Shown here piece after piece: positions 7,768 through 15,962 of a DNA stretch of 23,197 nt. The stretch is from contig BFEA01000397.1 of assembly GCA_003427395.1 (NCBI GenBank), positions 334,164 to 357,360 of the forward strand. The letters are read 5' to 3'. Every line of letters starts with the position of its first letter. Within the stretch, counting starts at the first letter, position 1. A model generated the notes under the pieces. That model was not told where the DNA came from, did no database searches, and saw only the letters and a list, made by a program, of their open reading frames with translations. Source of the stretch: Chara braunii (Eukaryota > Streptophyta > Charophyceae > Charales > Characeae). Both the position numbers and the translations under genes were made by a program.

Positions 7768-8080
7768 ACTCACCTTTGAAGGTGAGTCTTCCAACAATAA
7801 AAACCTCACCTTTTCCAAAAATCCAAGGGGCTCTCATCATAAAACAAAACACCCCCTCTTCCAAAAATCACGGGGGGTCTCGCCACAGAACAAAACACCC
7901 CCTCTTTCAAAAATCACGAAGGGTCTCACCACAAAACAAAACACTCCCTCTTCCAAAAATCACGAGGGGTCTCATAGTAAAACCAAACTCCCCCTCCTAA
8001 AAAATTCGAGGGGTCTCATCATAACACACAACATCCCTCTCTCCAAGAATCAAAGGGGGTCTCATCACAGAACAAAACAT
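7768..8080. repeat. Array 3: 46-bp C-run/G-run repeats, copy A
   Basis: A 20-bp inverted repeat (ACTCACCTTTGAAGGTGAGT, 7768-7787) precedes six units whose CCAAAAAT-like centres fall at 7815, 7861, 7907, 7953, about 7998 and 8043, a period near 46 bp. Each unit reads AACAAAACA, a C-rich run, CCAAAAATCAC, a G-rich run, TCTCATCA. The C-rich and G-rich runs can pair across the A-rich loop, best in CTCCCTC/GAGGGG (unit 4) and CCCCCTC/GAGGGG (unit 5; a full 7 bp in copy B). Confidence 0.8.
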
Positions 8081-8685
8081 CACTGAGAGAACATCTTATG
8101 GTTCCTCGTCACAACTTAAGCAATGAACAACTGGCATGGTGAAGCACCCGAGTCTCAAAGACTCGTAAATCTTCTAAAATTCCTTACAACCTTTCACAAA
8201 CGGACTGCACTTCCTCCCCTTATACTCTGCCCCATCAGCTGCCCGTGGACAGGTCGCACGAGTATACCGAGGAGTAGGCAGCTTTACATGTCACACATTC
8301 ACACATCTTTCACACAAAGTCAACACTCATCAGGATAAAACCACACAAGTGAGAGTGATAGTGATCGTCACAAAAACCAAGCCTCATAAAGTTTCAACTC
8401 AATATGTACACCAGGATAAAATGTCTCTCTCAAGAATAACATAGGTACCCAGCCCTCACATCCCACTCTGCCGAGTAACCAATGTCTCGAACACACGAAT
8501 ACCTTGGAATATACCCAAACATACACAAAGATCCAAATCACACAAATCTATCACAGCTGTACATGCCAACCTATCACAAATCTAGGCACAACCATTTAAA
8601 TCCCACCAACAGAGGAAACAATCGATTCGTCCAGTATTACAACCTACATACGTGCAGATGAACGAGGTAGTCGTGACTTCACTTG
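8081..8685. other. Non-coding stretch, copy A
   Basis: One perfect hairpin, CGAGTCT-CAA-AGACTCG (8149-8165), and CA-rich sequence. No gene is seen. Confidence 0.5.
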
Positions 8686-8802
8686 GATATGCACATATCT
8701 AGCTCAGTCCCTATATACAAGAAGTTTTGATCCTACTGACATATAGGCGAATCAATCCTTACTCACTCATTGTCGCCTGGTTCCACCTATATGGCTGAGC
8801 TA
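8686..8802. other. Nested stem structure, copy A
   Basis: GATATG-CA-CATATC (8686-8699) abuts an outer 8-bp stem TAGCTCAG (8700-8707) / CTGAGCTA (8795-8802). This encloses an inner 8-bp stem CATATAGG (8740-8747) / CCTATATG (8786-8793), leaving one base between stems on the 3' side. In copy B (21859-21975) the inner stem is intact, while the outer stem and the abutting hairpin each have one mismatch. Confidence 0.5.
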
Positions 8803-9157
8803 TCTACAACCTAGGTTACTTTACCGGACCATTATTGCGAAACCCCTCCCCGGATCTAACATATACACATACACACATCTCAAAGTATATGTTTGTTCTG
8901 ACTCACATAACATGCAACTCGCCTTTACCAATTAGTATAGGGCTAGGGTCGCGCAACGGTTAGCCTGCTACTCCAATTTCCAGGTCAATATACATACAGA
9001 AACTTCCCGACTCAGGAGTTAGGGTGAGTCCCCACTACATGCTACTATACTTTCTCTGCCCTAGTCGTCTCATCTACTCTCTCCGCCCCCTTGATCATCC
9101 GACCCACTCTGATGATCATCTCATTCAGCACTATCATGCCCCTTTCTTTTTTGAGTC
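8803..9157. other. Non-coding stretch downstream of gag, copy A
   Basis: In a complete minus-oriented Gypsy element, pol would begin here. No protease, reverse transcriptase or other pol motif is visible on either strand. One inverted repeat, TGATCATC/GATGATCA, spans 9092-9118. Confidence 0.55.
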
Positions 9158-10585
9158 TCACTTATGGTTCTGCTGGCTCTCATCGCGTCCCTCGGCACCT
9201 TGCCTGTTAGTCCCACGACCTCTATTGTCGCGCCCACCGCCTCCACGGCCCAAATTGCCACGCCCGCCCTCTCTGCGGCCCGTGTTGCCACGTCCACCAT
9301 CTCCACGGCCCCTTCCAACTGCCTGCCTTTGGCCCCTTCCACCTATCATACTGCCCTGCAAAGCTTGCTGTATCGGTGGCCACAACGGTCCGACAGGTTG
9401 GATTTGGACTGGTGGCGGCCCACGGAGCATCAAGTTCATCAAAGGGCCCATATAATTACCTTGCGCCCAGGGCATATATAGATTATATGCCGGTCACAAG
9501 CTCACTTGGTTACACGGCGCCCACTGGCCATGCAAAGCTTGCTCGATCGGAGGAGGCCCCCTTAGTCTCGCCTCGCTTTCCAGCTCGCGCGGGGTAATTG
9601 CTACTTGCCGCGAATTCTGCCATTTTTCGGTACCTGGACCGCCTTGAGCGAGGTTCCTTGCCTTCCACTACGCCCTTGTCAACTTGGGGGGTCCAAGCTC
9701 CCTTTTTTCTCTTGTCACACCCTTTCCTTTACTCCCTTGAGGGGTACAACCAGTCTTTCCCCAACAATCACATACCACCGTTACCCAATGCTCTGGCCAC
9801 CACCCAGTCTTTTGCCTCTCCCAACCTGCAGCTGAGGATGCCTCCACGTTAATGAGCCCCCTCCCTGGATCCGGCGCAATAACAGGTAGGGTCATAGTAG
9901 CATCCTGCTCCTCCTTTATTTCCATGGATCCTTTGCCTTTATCGCTCGCCTGAACACCGGCTCGCCTCTTTGGGATTCCTACCAAGAGGGGTGACTCCTG
10001 GTCATCCTTCTCTACTCCTCTTTCTCCCTGACCAGTCGGCTCACTTGGGAAACCTTCTGAAACCTTCCGCTTGCCTCTCCTGATCTCCTCCAGCCGTGCT
10101 AACCTCTCTTCCAATGCTCCCACTTGTCGTTACAATTCACTCAACTTTGTTCGCGATGGGGCACCCACAACTTGTTTCCCAGAGCATTCTCCACATTGGC
10201 CTTCTATTCCATCCTCTGGGAATCTTAGCCTTAAGGAACTCTCCAACTCATCCCACGTCTTCGCCTTCTGCTTGAGGGCATATACCTCCTCACTTAGTCC
10301 TTCACAAACGAACAAGGGGAACATGTACAACATCGCCTTCTCATTCCACTTCTTCATAAGGCGAAAATCCTAGAGTCGCGCAAAAAGCTAGCCAGGTTCC
10401 TTCCTTGGAACAGCAAGACGCGCAGCTCTGGGGGCATTGACTCCTGCAACACTTCGTAAAGCAGCACCTTCATGAGGCACAAATTCCTCCAACGCAGGAT
10501 TTTGGCGAGGCCGCATTCCTCCGCTATCATGCTGACAACAGCCTGATATGCATAGCGGGCAATAGATCATCGAACAATGATTCAA
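9158..10585 (-). pseudogene. Decayed gag-like gene with RGG-rich tail, copy A
   Basis: One minus-strand frame runs 476 codons with no frameshift, interrupted by stops at 10390-10388, 10372-10370, 10132-10130, 9670-9668 and 9496-9494. Each is explainable by a C-to-T or G-to-A change; the last is TGG (Trp) in copy B. In order it shows a capsid-like stretch (about 10370-10200) with LFVCEGL and TWDELESSLRLRFPE, typical of retrotransposon Gag; a short coiled coil (LEERLARLEEI, about 10123-10080); a Pro-rich region (GPPPVQIQPVGPLWPPIQQA); then a Gly/Arg tail of RGRG and GGRG repeats. No CCHC zinc knuckle is present; the RGG tail may replace it for RNA binding. The frame ends at TGA 9160-9158. The Gag assignment is by pattern only and the true start is unknown. 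Confidence 0.6.
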
Positions 10586-10766
10586 GTAAGCTTAGGTGGA
10601 TAAAGATTGACTGCTAACACTTACATCACGTTATTTACCCCTTTACTCATGCGATCAGGCCTCAACCCCTAGTTACCCTGACGCTTACCTTTACAACTAC
10701 GTCAATGGGTAGTGAGGCGACCCCAACCAAGTCAAAAAACGCATTTAGTGGAGAAAGAGGTATTCC
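10586..10766. other. Gap between orphan ORF and gag relic
   Basis: About 180 bases without an open frame linking the upstream ORF (a different frame) to gag. It could hold a frameshift joining them or be a true intergenic spacer. Confidence 0.4.
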
Positions 10767-11486
10767 CTATCGGCCCACTGCTGCCCGTAGCCCATCCCAG
10801 TCTTCAATTTCCTCATTTGGATCATGTGAAATGGCAGATACGTCCACTATATTGGCCGTATTCTTTAGCTCCTGACTAGAGGGTGAGAACTTCGGATCTA
10901 AGTACAGACCATATATCAGTTCACATGTATACCGTCCATACTCCCAGTCTCGCACCCTCACAGTGGCTTCAGCTGCCGCTTCTACCCTTGCCGACCCACC
11001 AAAACTTTTCTCTATGAGGAAGTTAGGCAGGGTGACTCGCAGTGGAGCAGATGGAAGCGCGAACTCTCCAGCGCACTTAACTTCTACATGGGTTAGTACT
11101 TGCTCTTCTCCGTCACGGGACACTTCCCTCGCCCATTTAGCTGCCGCTGCCTCAGCTACCCTCAAAGCCTTAGCAAGCAGGCTTCCATTCCCAAGTGTCA
11201 ATTTTATCCCATGCTCGACCCAAAAGGTGGCTGAGGCATACAGGGTCACCTTTACAATTGCGCATTCCTGCTGATCGTAAAACCTAGATTCGATCCAAAC
11301 AAAGACGTCCGTGCTCAATATCACGCCCCACCATGATAGAATATACTCTCTATCTCTGACCCGCCTGGGTAAAGACACCTCGAGCCCTCCCTCTTTCTCA
11401 ATTGGTCCGAGCATACGCGGGTCTTCCCGTGCATAAAGCATCCTGAGTTGCCCTTGCTTTGTCTGGGTTCTGCCCATCACAAACAA
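10767..11486 (-). CDS. Orphan 239-residue ORF upstream of gag
   Basis: This is the longest open frame in the window (239 codons) and I do not recognise its family. Composition is balanced and protein-like: charged N-terminus, central mixed hydrophobic and charged segment (FVWIESRFYDQQECAIVKVT), an Ala-rich stretch (ALRVAEAAAAKWAREV) and an acidic end (DPNEEIEDWDG). I see no signal peptide, membrane span, zinc knuckle or pol motif. It lies on the same strand as gag, between the tRNA-Asp-type site (12716-12733) and the gag relic, where Tat/Ogre-type Gypsy elements carry an extra ORF. It could also be a Gag N-terminal domain split off by a frameshift, or a captured host fragment. A 71-codon frame at 11398-11613 overlaps its start in another frame, so the real N-terminus may lie further upstream. 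Absent from copy B. Confidence 0.4.
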   Translation of the reverse strand: MFVMGRTQTKQGQLRMLYAREDPRMLGPIEKEGGLEVSLPRRVRDREYILSWWGVILSTDVFVWIESRFYDQQECAIVKVTLYASATFWVEHGIKLTLGNGSLLAKALRVAEAAAAKWAREVSRDGEEQVLTHVEVKCAGEFALPSAPLRVTLPNFLIEKSFGGSARVEAAAEATVRVRDWEYGRYTCELIYGLYLDPKFSPSSQELKNTANIVDVSAISHDPNEEIEDWDGLRAAVGR

Positions 11487-12046
11487 ACGTCCAGCATGCG
11501 CCTTTCGTTATCAAATTGACAATCCCTACCTCTCTTGGAAGAGAGACCCAAACGTATAGGCTAGATGGCCAACCATGAGATCCCAAGTATAACCCCAATA
11601 GAGTACCCCACACGAAATACCCCTAAACAGGATATCTACTCAGCCACGTATCCTCACATACTTAGACATAACCTAGGATTTCTACTTAAAAATATGCCTT
11701 CACACTTTTTTTAGACATAACCTAGGCTGGCTAACATCAATTACTACCTCCCCCCGCTCCCTTAAAGGTGAGCCAACTAGTCTAAGTGGTAGCCCTTCCA
11801 TTGCTACTCCAACTTCCTCTAGGATTAGGTGTTCTTTACGTAAAGGGGGTATTACCCAGACTCGCTACTTCCTCTGACAGAACAATCCACGTAGAATCCA
11901 GACTCAAACATCTAAGTCCCTGCACACAATATCCTTCGACTTTCCTTAACTTACTTCCCCTCAAAGTGCACAGACGATTCCTAACCTAACACTTAGGAGG
12001 GGATCTATACCTTCAACTCTTGATAGAGGAAATATTGTCTCGCTCA
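11487..12046. other. Region upstream of the orphan ORF, copy A
   Basis: Contains two copies of TTTAGACATAACCTAGG-like sequence (about 11663 and 11711) and no convincing gene. From about 11852 it is again shared with copy B (23004-23197). Confidence 0.5.
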
Positions 12047-12142
12047 NTACTTCCCCTCAAAGTGCACAGACGATTCCTAACCTAACACTTAGGAGGGGAT
12101 CTATACCTTCAACTCTTGATAGAGGAAATATTGTCTCGCTCA
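11952..12142. other. Assembly join: 95-bp duplication around single N
   Basis: Positions 11952-12046 and 12048-12142 are identical and separated by N at 12047. The window itself ends (23197) at exactly the base of copy B that matches 12046. Contigs therefore stop at the same repeat position in both copies, as expected when an assembler breaks on a repeat. Confidence 0.9.
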
Positions 12143-12715
12143 TCCTTAACTTCATTCTGATGCAACCGTATTCCCAATTAGTCAGACGACTCTTATGGCA
12201 GTCAGGGAGGGTACACCATAAGGCTAATCCTCATAATAGCCATGCTTAACCTTAGCCTCGCCAAACACACAAAGCACCGCCCAGGCCTGCCAGCTATCGG
12301 ATCAGAAAGGCTACCAATCTCAAATACCATCGTGCTGGTCAAAGCCGGTGAACGCAGAATCAAAACCCTTATCACCCTGAAGTCACTCATACCATATGAA
12401 TCCAACTCAGGTCACGTCAAGCAAAACCACATCGCTTAACCCTCACTTCACGCTTCTTATCCAGCACTGTCTGCTACCAACCATTCTGCGCAGACCAATC
12501 GATAAAGCGAAAATGGTCACTTCGCCTGAATTATCAACCCGCCTCGAATCTACATCCGAATTTTAAGGACCTCTCAGCTCTACGACACTATTAATCGATA
12601 GTTAAGATGTCAACTGATCACTCATATCGTCCTAACGAAACTTCTCATTTGCCTTTTTTTCTCACTTCCAATACCCGGATGTCGTTCCACCAAGGACAAC
12701 GGTAGGCAACCGTTA
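12143..12715 (-). other. Leader-like region between primer site and ORFs
   Basis: Unique within the window. Reading on the minus strand it lies between the tRNA-Asp-type site and the ORFs, the place of a 5' leader. Immediately downstream of the primer site (minus sense) is a hairpin, AACGGT-AGGCA-ACCGTT, at 12698-12714. No gene is called. Confidence 0.45.
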
Positions 12716-12733
12716 TCCCCGGCAATGGCGCCA
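12716..12733 (-). other. tRNA-Asp-type primer-binding site
   Basis: On the minus strand it reads TGGCGCCATTGCCGGGGA, one base different from TGGCGCCGTTGCCGGGGA, the tRNA-Asp-complementary primer site common in plant Gypsy elements (from memory). A GG spacer separates it from an LTR-like end in CGACA (plus strand TGTCGAGC from 12736). Its strand agrees with the gag relic and the orphan ORF, so it probably initiates minus-strand DNA synthesis for that element. Confidence 0.65.
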
Positions 12734-12735
12734 CC

Positions 12736-13800
12736 TGTCGAGCGCATCGGTCCGGCACCTCACGCGGCAGCGCGGGACCCTCTCGGCCGCATCACGCACG
12801 AGTTGGACCAACCTCGTCACGAACACACAGAGTGGAGCTTCCTTAGGCCGCTCCGGCCGAGTGCGCCAGCCATACCTCTCGCGAGCCCCTACGACGGGAT
12901 AGGGCCTACGCGAGGCACAACTTACCTCCACCTTACGAGAACTGTCACCTCCCTTCGCTGGGCGTATCCCCACTGAGCTACCAGTCCACAGTACGAAAGC
13001 TGATCAATTGCAATCGCAGAGGTGGACCAGCCGAGGGCGTTTCTCGTTCGCTGTAGCATAGGGGGTACGTGCGGTAATACGCCTATCGGACCCTCACGCG
13101 AACCGACATCTTGGGGGGCTGAAGTCCCAAGCACGGCTCGTCGTTGGTCGATAAGGACGCATCCCACACACCACGCGCACACCACTTTACGAACACAAAA
13201 ATAAAACGCACACACGCACACATACGAAACGCCACAACACAAAACAACGCGACAACGGTCCTAGCCCCTCGGTAGTCATCCCATAACTTTCTGATGCGGA
13301 AATCCGATAGGCGTCGCGCGCGAGACTTAGTATAAAACCGCGCGGACGCAGGGCCTACTCATATCGACTCGCAATGTAGGCGTTCGCAAGCAGTCGCAAT
13401 GATGGCGTACTATGTAGTACCCATAATCGTGCGGTCCCCGCTAATCTTGAGGGTCGCATTCGACACTCAAGTGTTGGATGACACACGCCTTGAGGGTTAA
13501 TCTCTCGACGCTAGACAACCGCCAAGCGCGGTTGAAGACCACACACCCTCTTCTGCACTCTGTGCAGGGTGGGGCAAATAGGCTCTGCACGGGGGCAGAT
13601 TCCTTCCCTGCAGAGTCTAGGGCTTGGGATGTCCTGGACAAGGACCTTGAATCCCGGCCCAGGACCACCGTCCGACCATGAAAATTTCTAAGAAGCAAAG
13701 GATAGAAGGGGATCTCCCTTTTTCTCTCAAGCCATAATCTGGCTAACCCTTGCGCACGATCACAGTAAGCCACGCACATACCCAAGGCACATATAAATAT
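12736..13800 (-). other. LTR-like R/U5 region of the minus-oriented element (partial, tentative)
   Basis: Begins with TG next to the primer site, as an LTR end should, and is GC-rich and gene-free. CA-rich simple sequence lies at about 13146-13240. Hairpins include CAACCGC-CAAGC-GCGGTTG (13516-13534) and CTGCAC-TCT-GTGCAG near 13554. A plus-strand TATAAAA is at 13331-13337; a minus-strand TATA candidate lies in the TA tract near 13790. No second copy of this LTR is in the window, so length and limits are unproven. The open frames here look compositional. Confidence 0.35.
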
Positions 13801-14193
13801 ATATATATATATAAGGCCTATTTATATAGGACGATCACTTCTCACAATCACAGTGGGACTCCTCTCAGCCATATATGTATGTAATCGCAGGCAGTCACAT
13901 CTAGAAGCCGAACCGCTACCATACCTGCAGTCACATCAAAGATTCATCCTGAAGTCCACACACTACACGGGGTCAACTTGAACCATTCCTTGCACTTATA
14001 CCCCTCGCTTTAGCCATACAAGCCTAACTCGCGTAACTCTTAAATAAATACTCAGTACTTTTATTGAATGGCCATTCAAATAAAGTCTGGGTGAAAACAC
14101 AACAAAACAGTTTAATCACAAGGCTAAAACTTTTAGGTTGAGTGGCAGGAGTGAATTGGAGTTGAGTTGTGAACTGACGCATCGACAACCGAC
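13801..14193 (+). promoter_or_regulatory. TATA box and R/U5-like segment, copy B
   Basis: A longer TA repeat leads into the same TATAAGG (ending 13816) and the same downstream segment as copy A, with AATAAA signals conserved near 14043 and 14079. The sequence upstream of the TATA box is unrelated to that of copy A. Confidence 0.4.
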
Positions 14194-14465
14194 CTGTTAT
14201 CAGTGATAATAGAACGTGATCCTTGTAGGATCAAGCTAAAACTAGTCCTGGAATTGGATCAAACGATCAAGAAGACCTGTAATACACGACAAACCAAACC
14301 TCAAGCTAAGATCATAAGTGTATGGATAATACAACTCCACAACACATCCTTACTCAAAATCTCCCTATAAGCTAAGCCTAAGTCTATCTCTAAACCAGTG
14401 CCTGAGCAAAGGTAGACCAACTGCAGAATCTCCCCTATTCAGGGTGGATTGCCAGAATCGTCACC
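14194..14465. other. Palindrome, leader-like stretch and primer-site-like sequence, copy B
   Basis: The 14194-14212 palindrome has one change (ends ATAG instead of ACAG). The primer-site-like sequence at 14446-14463 reads TGACGATTCTGGCAATCC on the minus strand, one base from copy A. No gene is seen. Confidence 0.4.
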
Positions 14466-15080
14466 TGTCAAAATATAATCTATCTCTTTTAAACTAAGAA
14501 AATTTTGACGGCGCTTCCCGTATAAAAAGTGTCTTTCCAGAATTTATATAAGTCCATATATGAAAGCAGAAATAATCTCTAACTCCGGAAAGTCAAAATT
14601 ATGTCTAACTTCCTAAAATAGCAGCAATTTGGGCAGCACTCCCTTTAGAAAGGGAGACTTCCCCTATTTATACTAAGTCAGATCTGAAATCGAAAGATAG
14701 TTCGAGCTCAACTTTTAGGCAGAATTTAACTTATTCCTTAATCTTGAAGAAATTTCGACAACACTTCCTCTAGAAAAGTGTTATTCCAAAATTTGTATAA
14801 GACTAAGTCCATAATTTGAAAGTAACTTTGACTTCCCAAAGTTCAATTTCGTCTAACTCCCTGAATTAACAAAAATTTAGGCAGCACTCCCTTTAAAAAG
14901 AGAGACTTCTCAGATTTTAACTAAGTCAGATAAGATAAAAGACAAAGTTGAACTTTTAACAAGTCAAAATTCAACTAACTCCTTAGATTTGTAAAAATTT
15001 CGGCAGCGCTTCCCGTAGAGAAAGTGACTTGCCAAGATTTATACAAAGCCAAGTATGAAAAAAGATCTCTGAAAATGCAG
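14466..15080. repeat. Array 1: five ~124-bp hairpin units, copy B
   Basis: TCC anchors fall at 14515, 14640, 14766, 14888 and 15011, spacings 125, 126, 122 and 123 bp, the same rhythm and alternating types as copy A. Unit 2 keeps the perfect CTCCCTTT-AG-AAAGGGAG hairpin. Unit 3 extends its stem to ACACTT/AAGTGT, and unit 4 has CTCCCTTT/AAAGAGAG with one mismatch. Confidence 0.8.
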
Positions 15081-15344
15081 AAATTGACCTAAGTAAAAGG
15101 ATACTACAGAAAATGCAGGAATTGACACTAACTCTTATGACTCTAGCACATGGCGAGCAACTAAAGCAACTAAAGCAACTACCTATCAACCTGAAACTCA
15201 GACTAAGTAGTGGCCTCACTCAGTCACATAAAAGTCAAACCACGAAGGTAAGTACTCTCACCAGCCCCAAGTTCATTCCATATAGATAGTTTATGAATCT
15301 TTTAAGTCCTTGAACCCTTATTTCCCTCTTACATAAGACATATG
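15081..15344. other. Linker between arrays 1 and 2, copy B
   Basis: No gene. It has three tandem copies of a 9-bp CAACTAAAG unit near 15160-15186 against two in copy A. The donor-like GGTAAGT at 15247-15253 is conserved. Confidence 0.5.
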
Positions 15345-15962
15345 GCTGGACCATTCGCCATAGAAACAATGCCTTGCTTGCCTTTAAGATATACACGAAC
15401 AGGTTGCATAACTACTTCTCTCTTCTTTTGGGCATATGACTAGGTCATTCGCCATAGAAACAATGCCTAGCCGCCCTGAGCCGTTTAATATCCAAAATTT
15501 AGTATATCTCTGACTTTGTTTTCAAAAAGGAAAGCAAATATAGGCAGGGGACTGAACCATTCGCCATGGAAACGATGTTCAACTTGCCCAAATTATTTCT
15601 ATTTATACTTCGTATTTTTCCCTTTCTCCTCTTGATGANATGGCTTAGCGCTGGACCATTCACCGTGGAAACAATATCCGGCTGCCGTTCACATGCAAAT
15701 ATATATAAAGTATTTTCCCTTTATACTCAGTTTAACTTATGTGCGTGGTTTTCAGGCTAAACCATTCACCATACAAACAATGCTTAGCCTTCGACTAAAA
15801 ATCCTCCCTCAGAATAAACAAGAACTTAAACTCCCTCAATCAGGCAAACCCCCAGAGTTAACTAGAGCAACCATGCCATTCACTATGGAAACAATGTCTG
15901 GTCCTTCAGAAAACAGTCAAATAAACACAACTCTGAGTCATTCACCATGGAAACAATGCTCA
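15345..15962. repeat. Array 2: seven bulged hairpins with shared core, copy B
   Basis: The same seven elements lie at 15345-15377, 15440-15470, 15553-15581, 15650-15682, 15755-15789, 15870-15902 and 15934-15962. Stems 2, 3, 5 and 7 are identical to copy A. Element 4 is better paired than in A (GCTGGA/TCCGGC with one wobble). Elements 1 and 6 have decayed (GCTGGA opposite CCTTGC; ACCATG opposite TCTGGT). Confidence 0.85.

Larger units (their letters stand above)
688..12142. mobile_element. Long retroelement-like unit, copy A
   Basis: Almost the whole segment is repeated, in the same order and orientation, from about 13801 onward (A 700 matches B 13816; A 1078 matches B 14194). Similarity starts abruptly at the TA-rich TATA box. 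The unit holds three arrays of hairpin-forming repeats, minus-strand primer-site-like sequence and a minus-strand gag relic, but no recognisable pol domain. By family knowledge, long gene-poor LTR elements of this kind are called LARDs. The complete LTR pair was not found, so element boundaries are not established. Copy A keeps about 2.03 kb (9826-11851) that B lacks. Confidence 0.7.

Noticed and set aside
7768-8080. CRISPR-like array
   Set aside because: The spacing is regular, but the whole 46-bp unit is repeated with no unique spacers, there are no cas genes, and the context is eukaryotic.
4768-8165. Treating each isolated 7-9 bp hairpin as functional
   Set aside because: A rough calculation predicts several perfect 7-bp hairpins with short loops per 10 kb by chance, so only arrays, clusters or covarying cases were raised as findings.
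12725-13242. ORFs of 60-106 codons on both strands between the copies
   Set aside because: GC- and CA-rich sequence open in several frames, with no recognisable motif and overlap with the LTR-like edge.
15639-15639. N at 15639 as a third assembly join
   Set aside because: The flanks are not duplicated and the base aligns with a T in copy A; it is a single ambiguous base.
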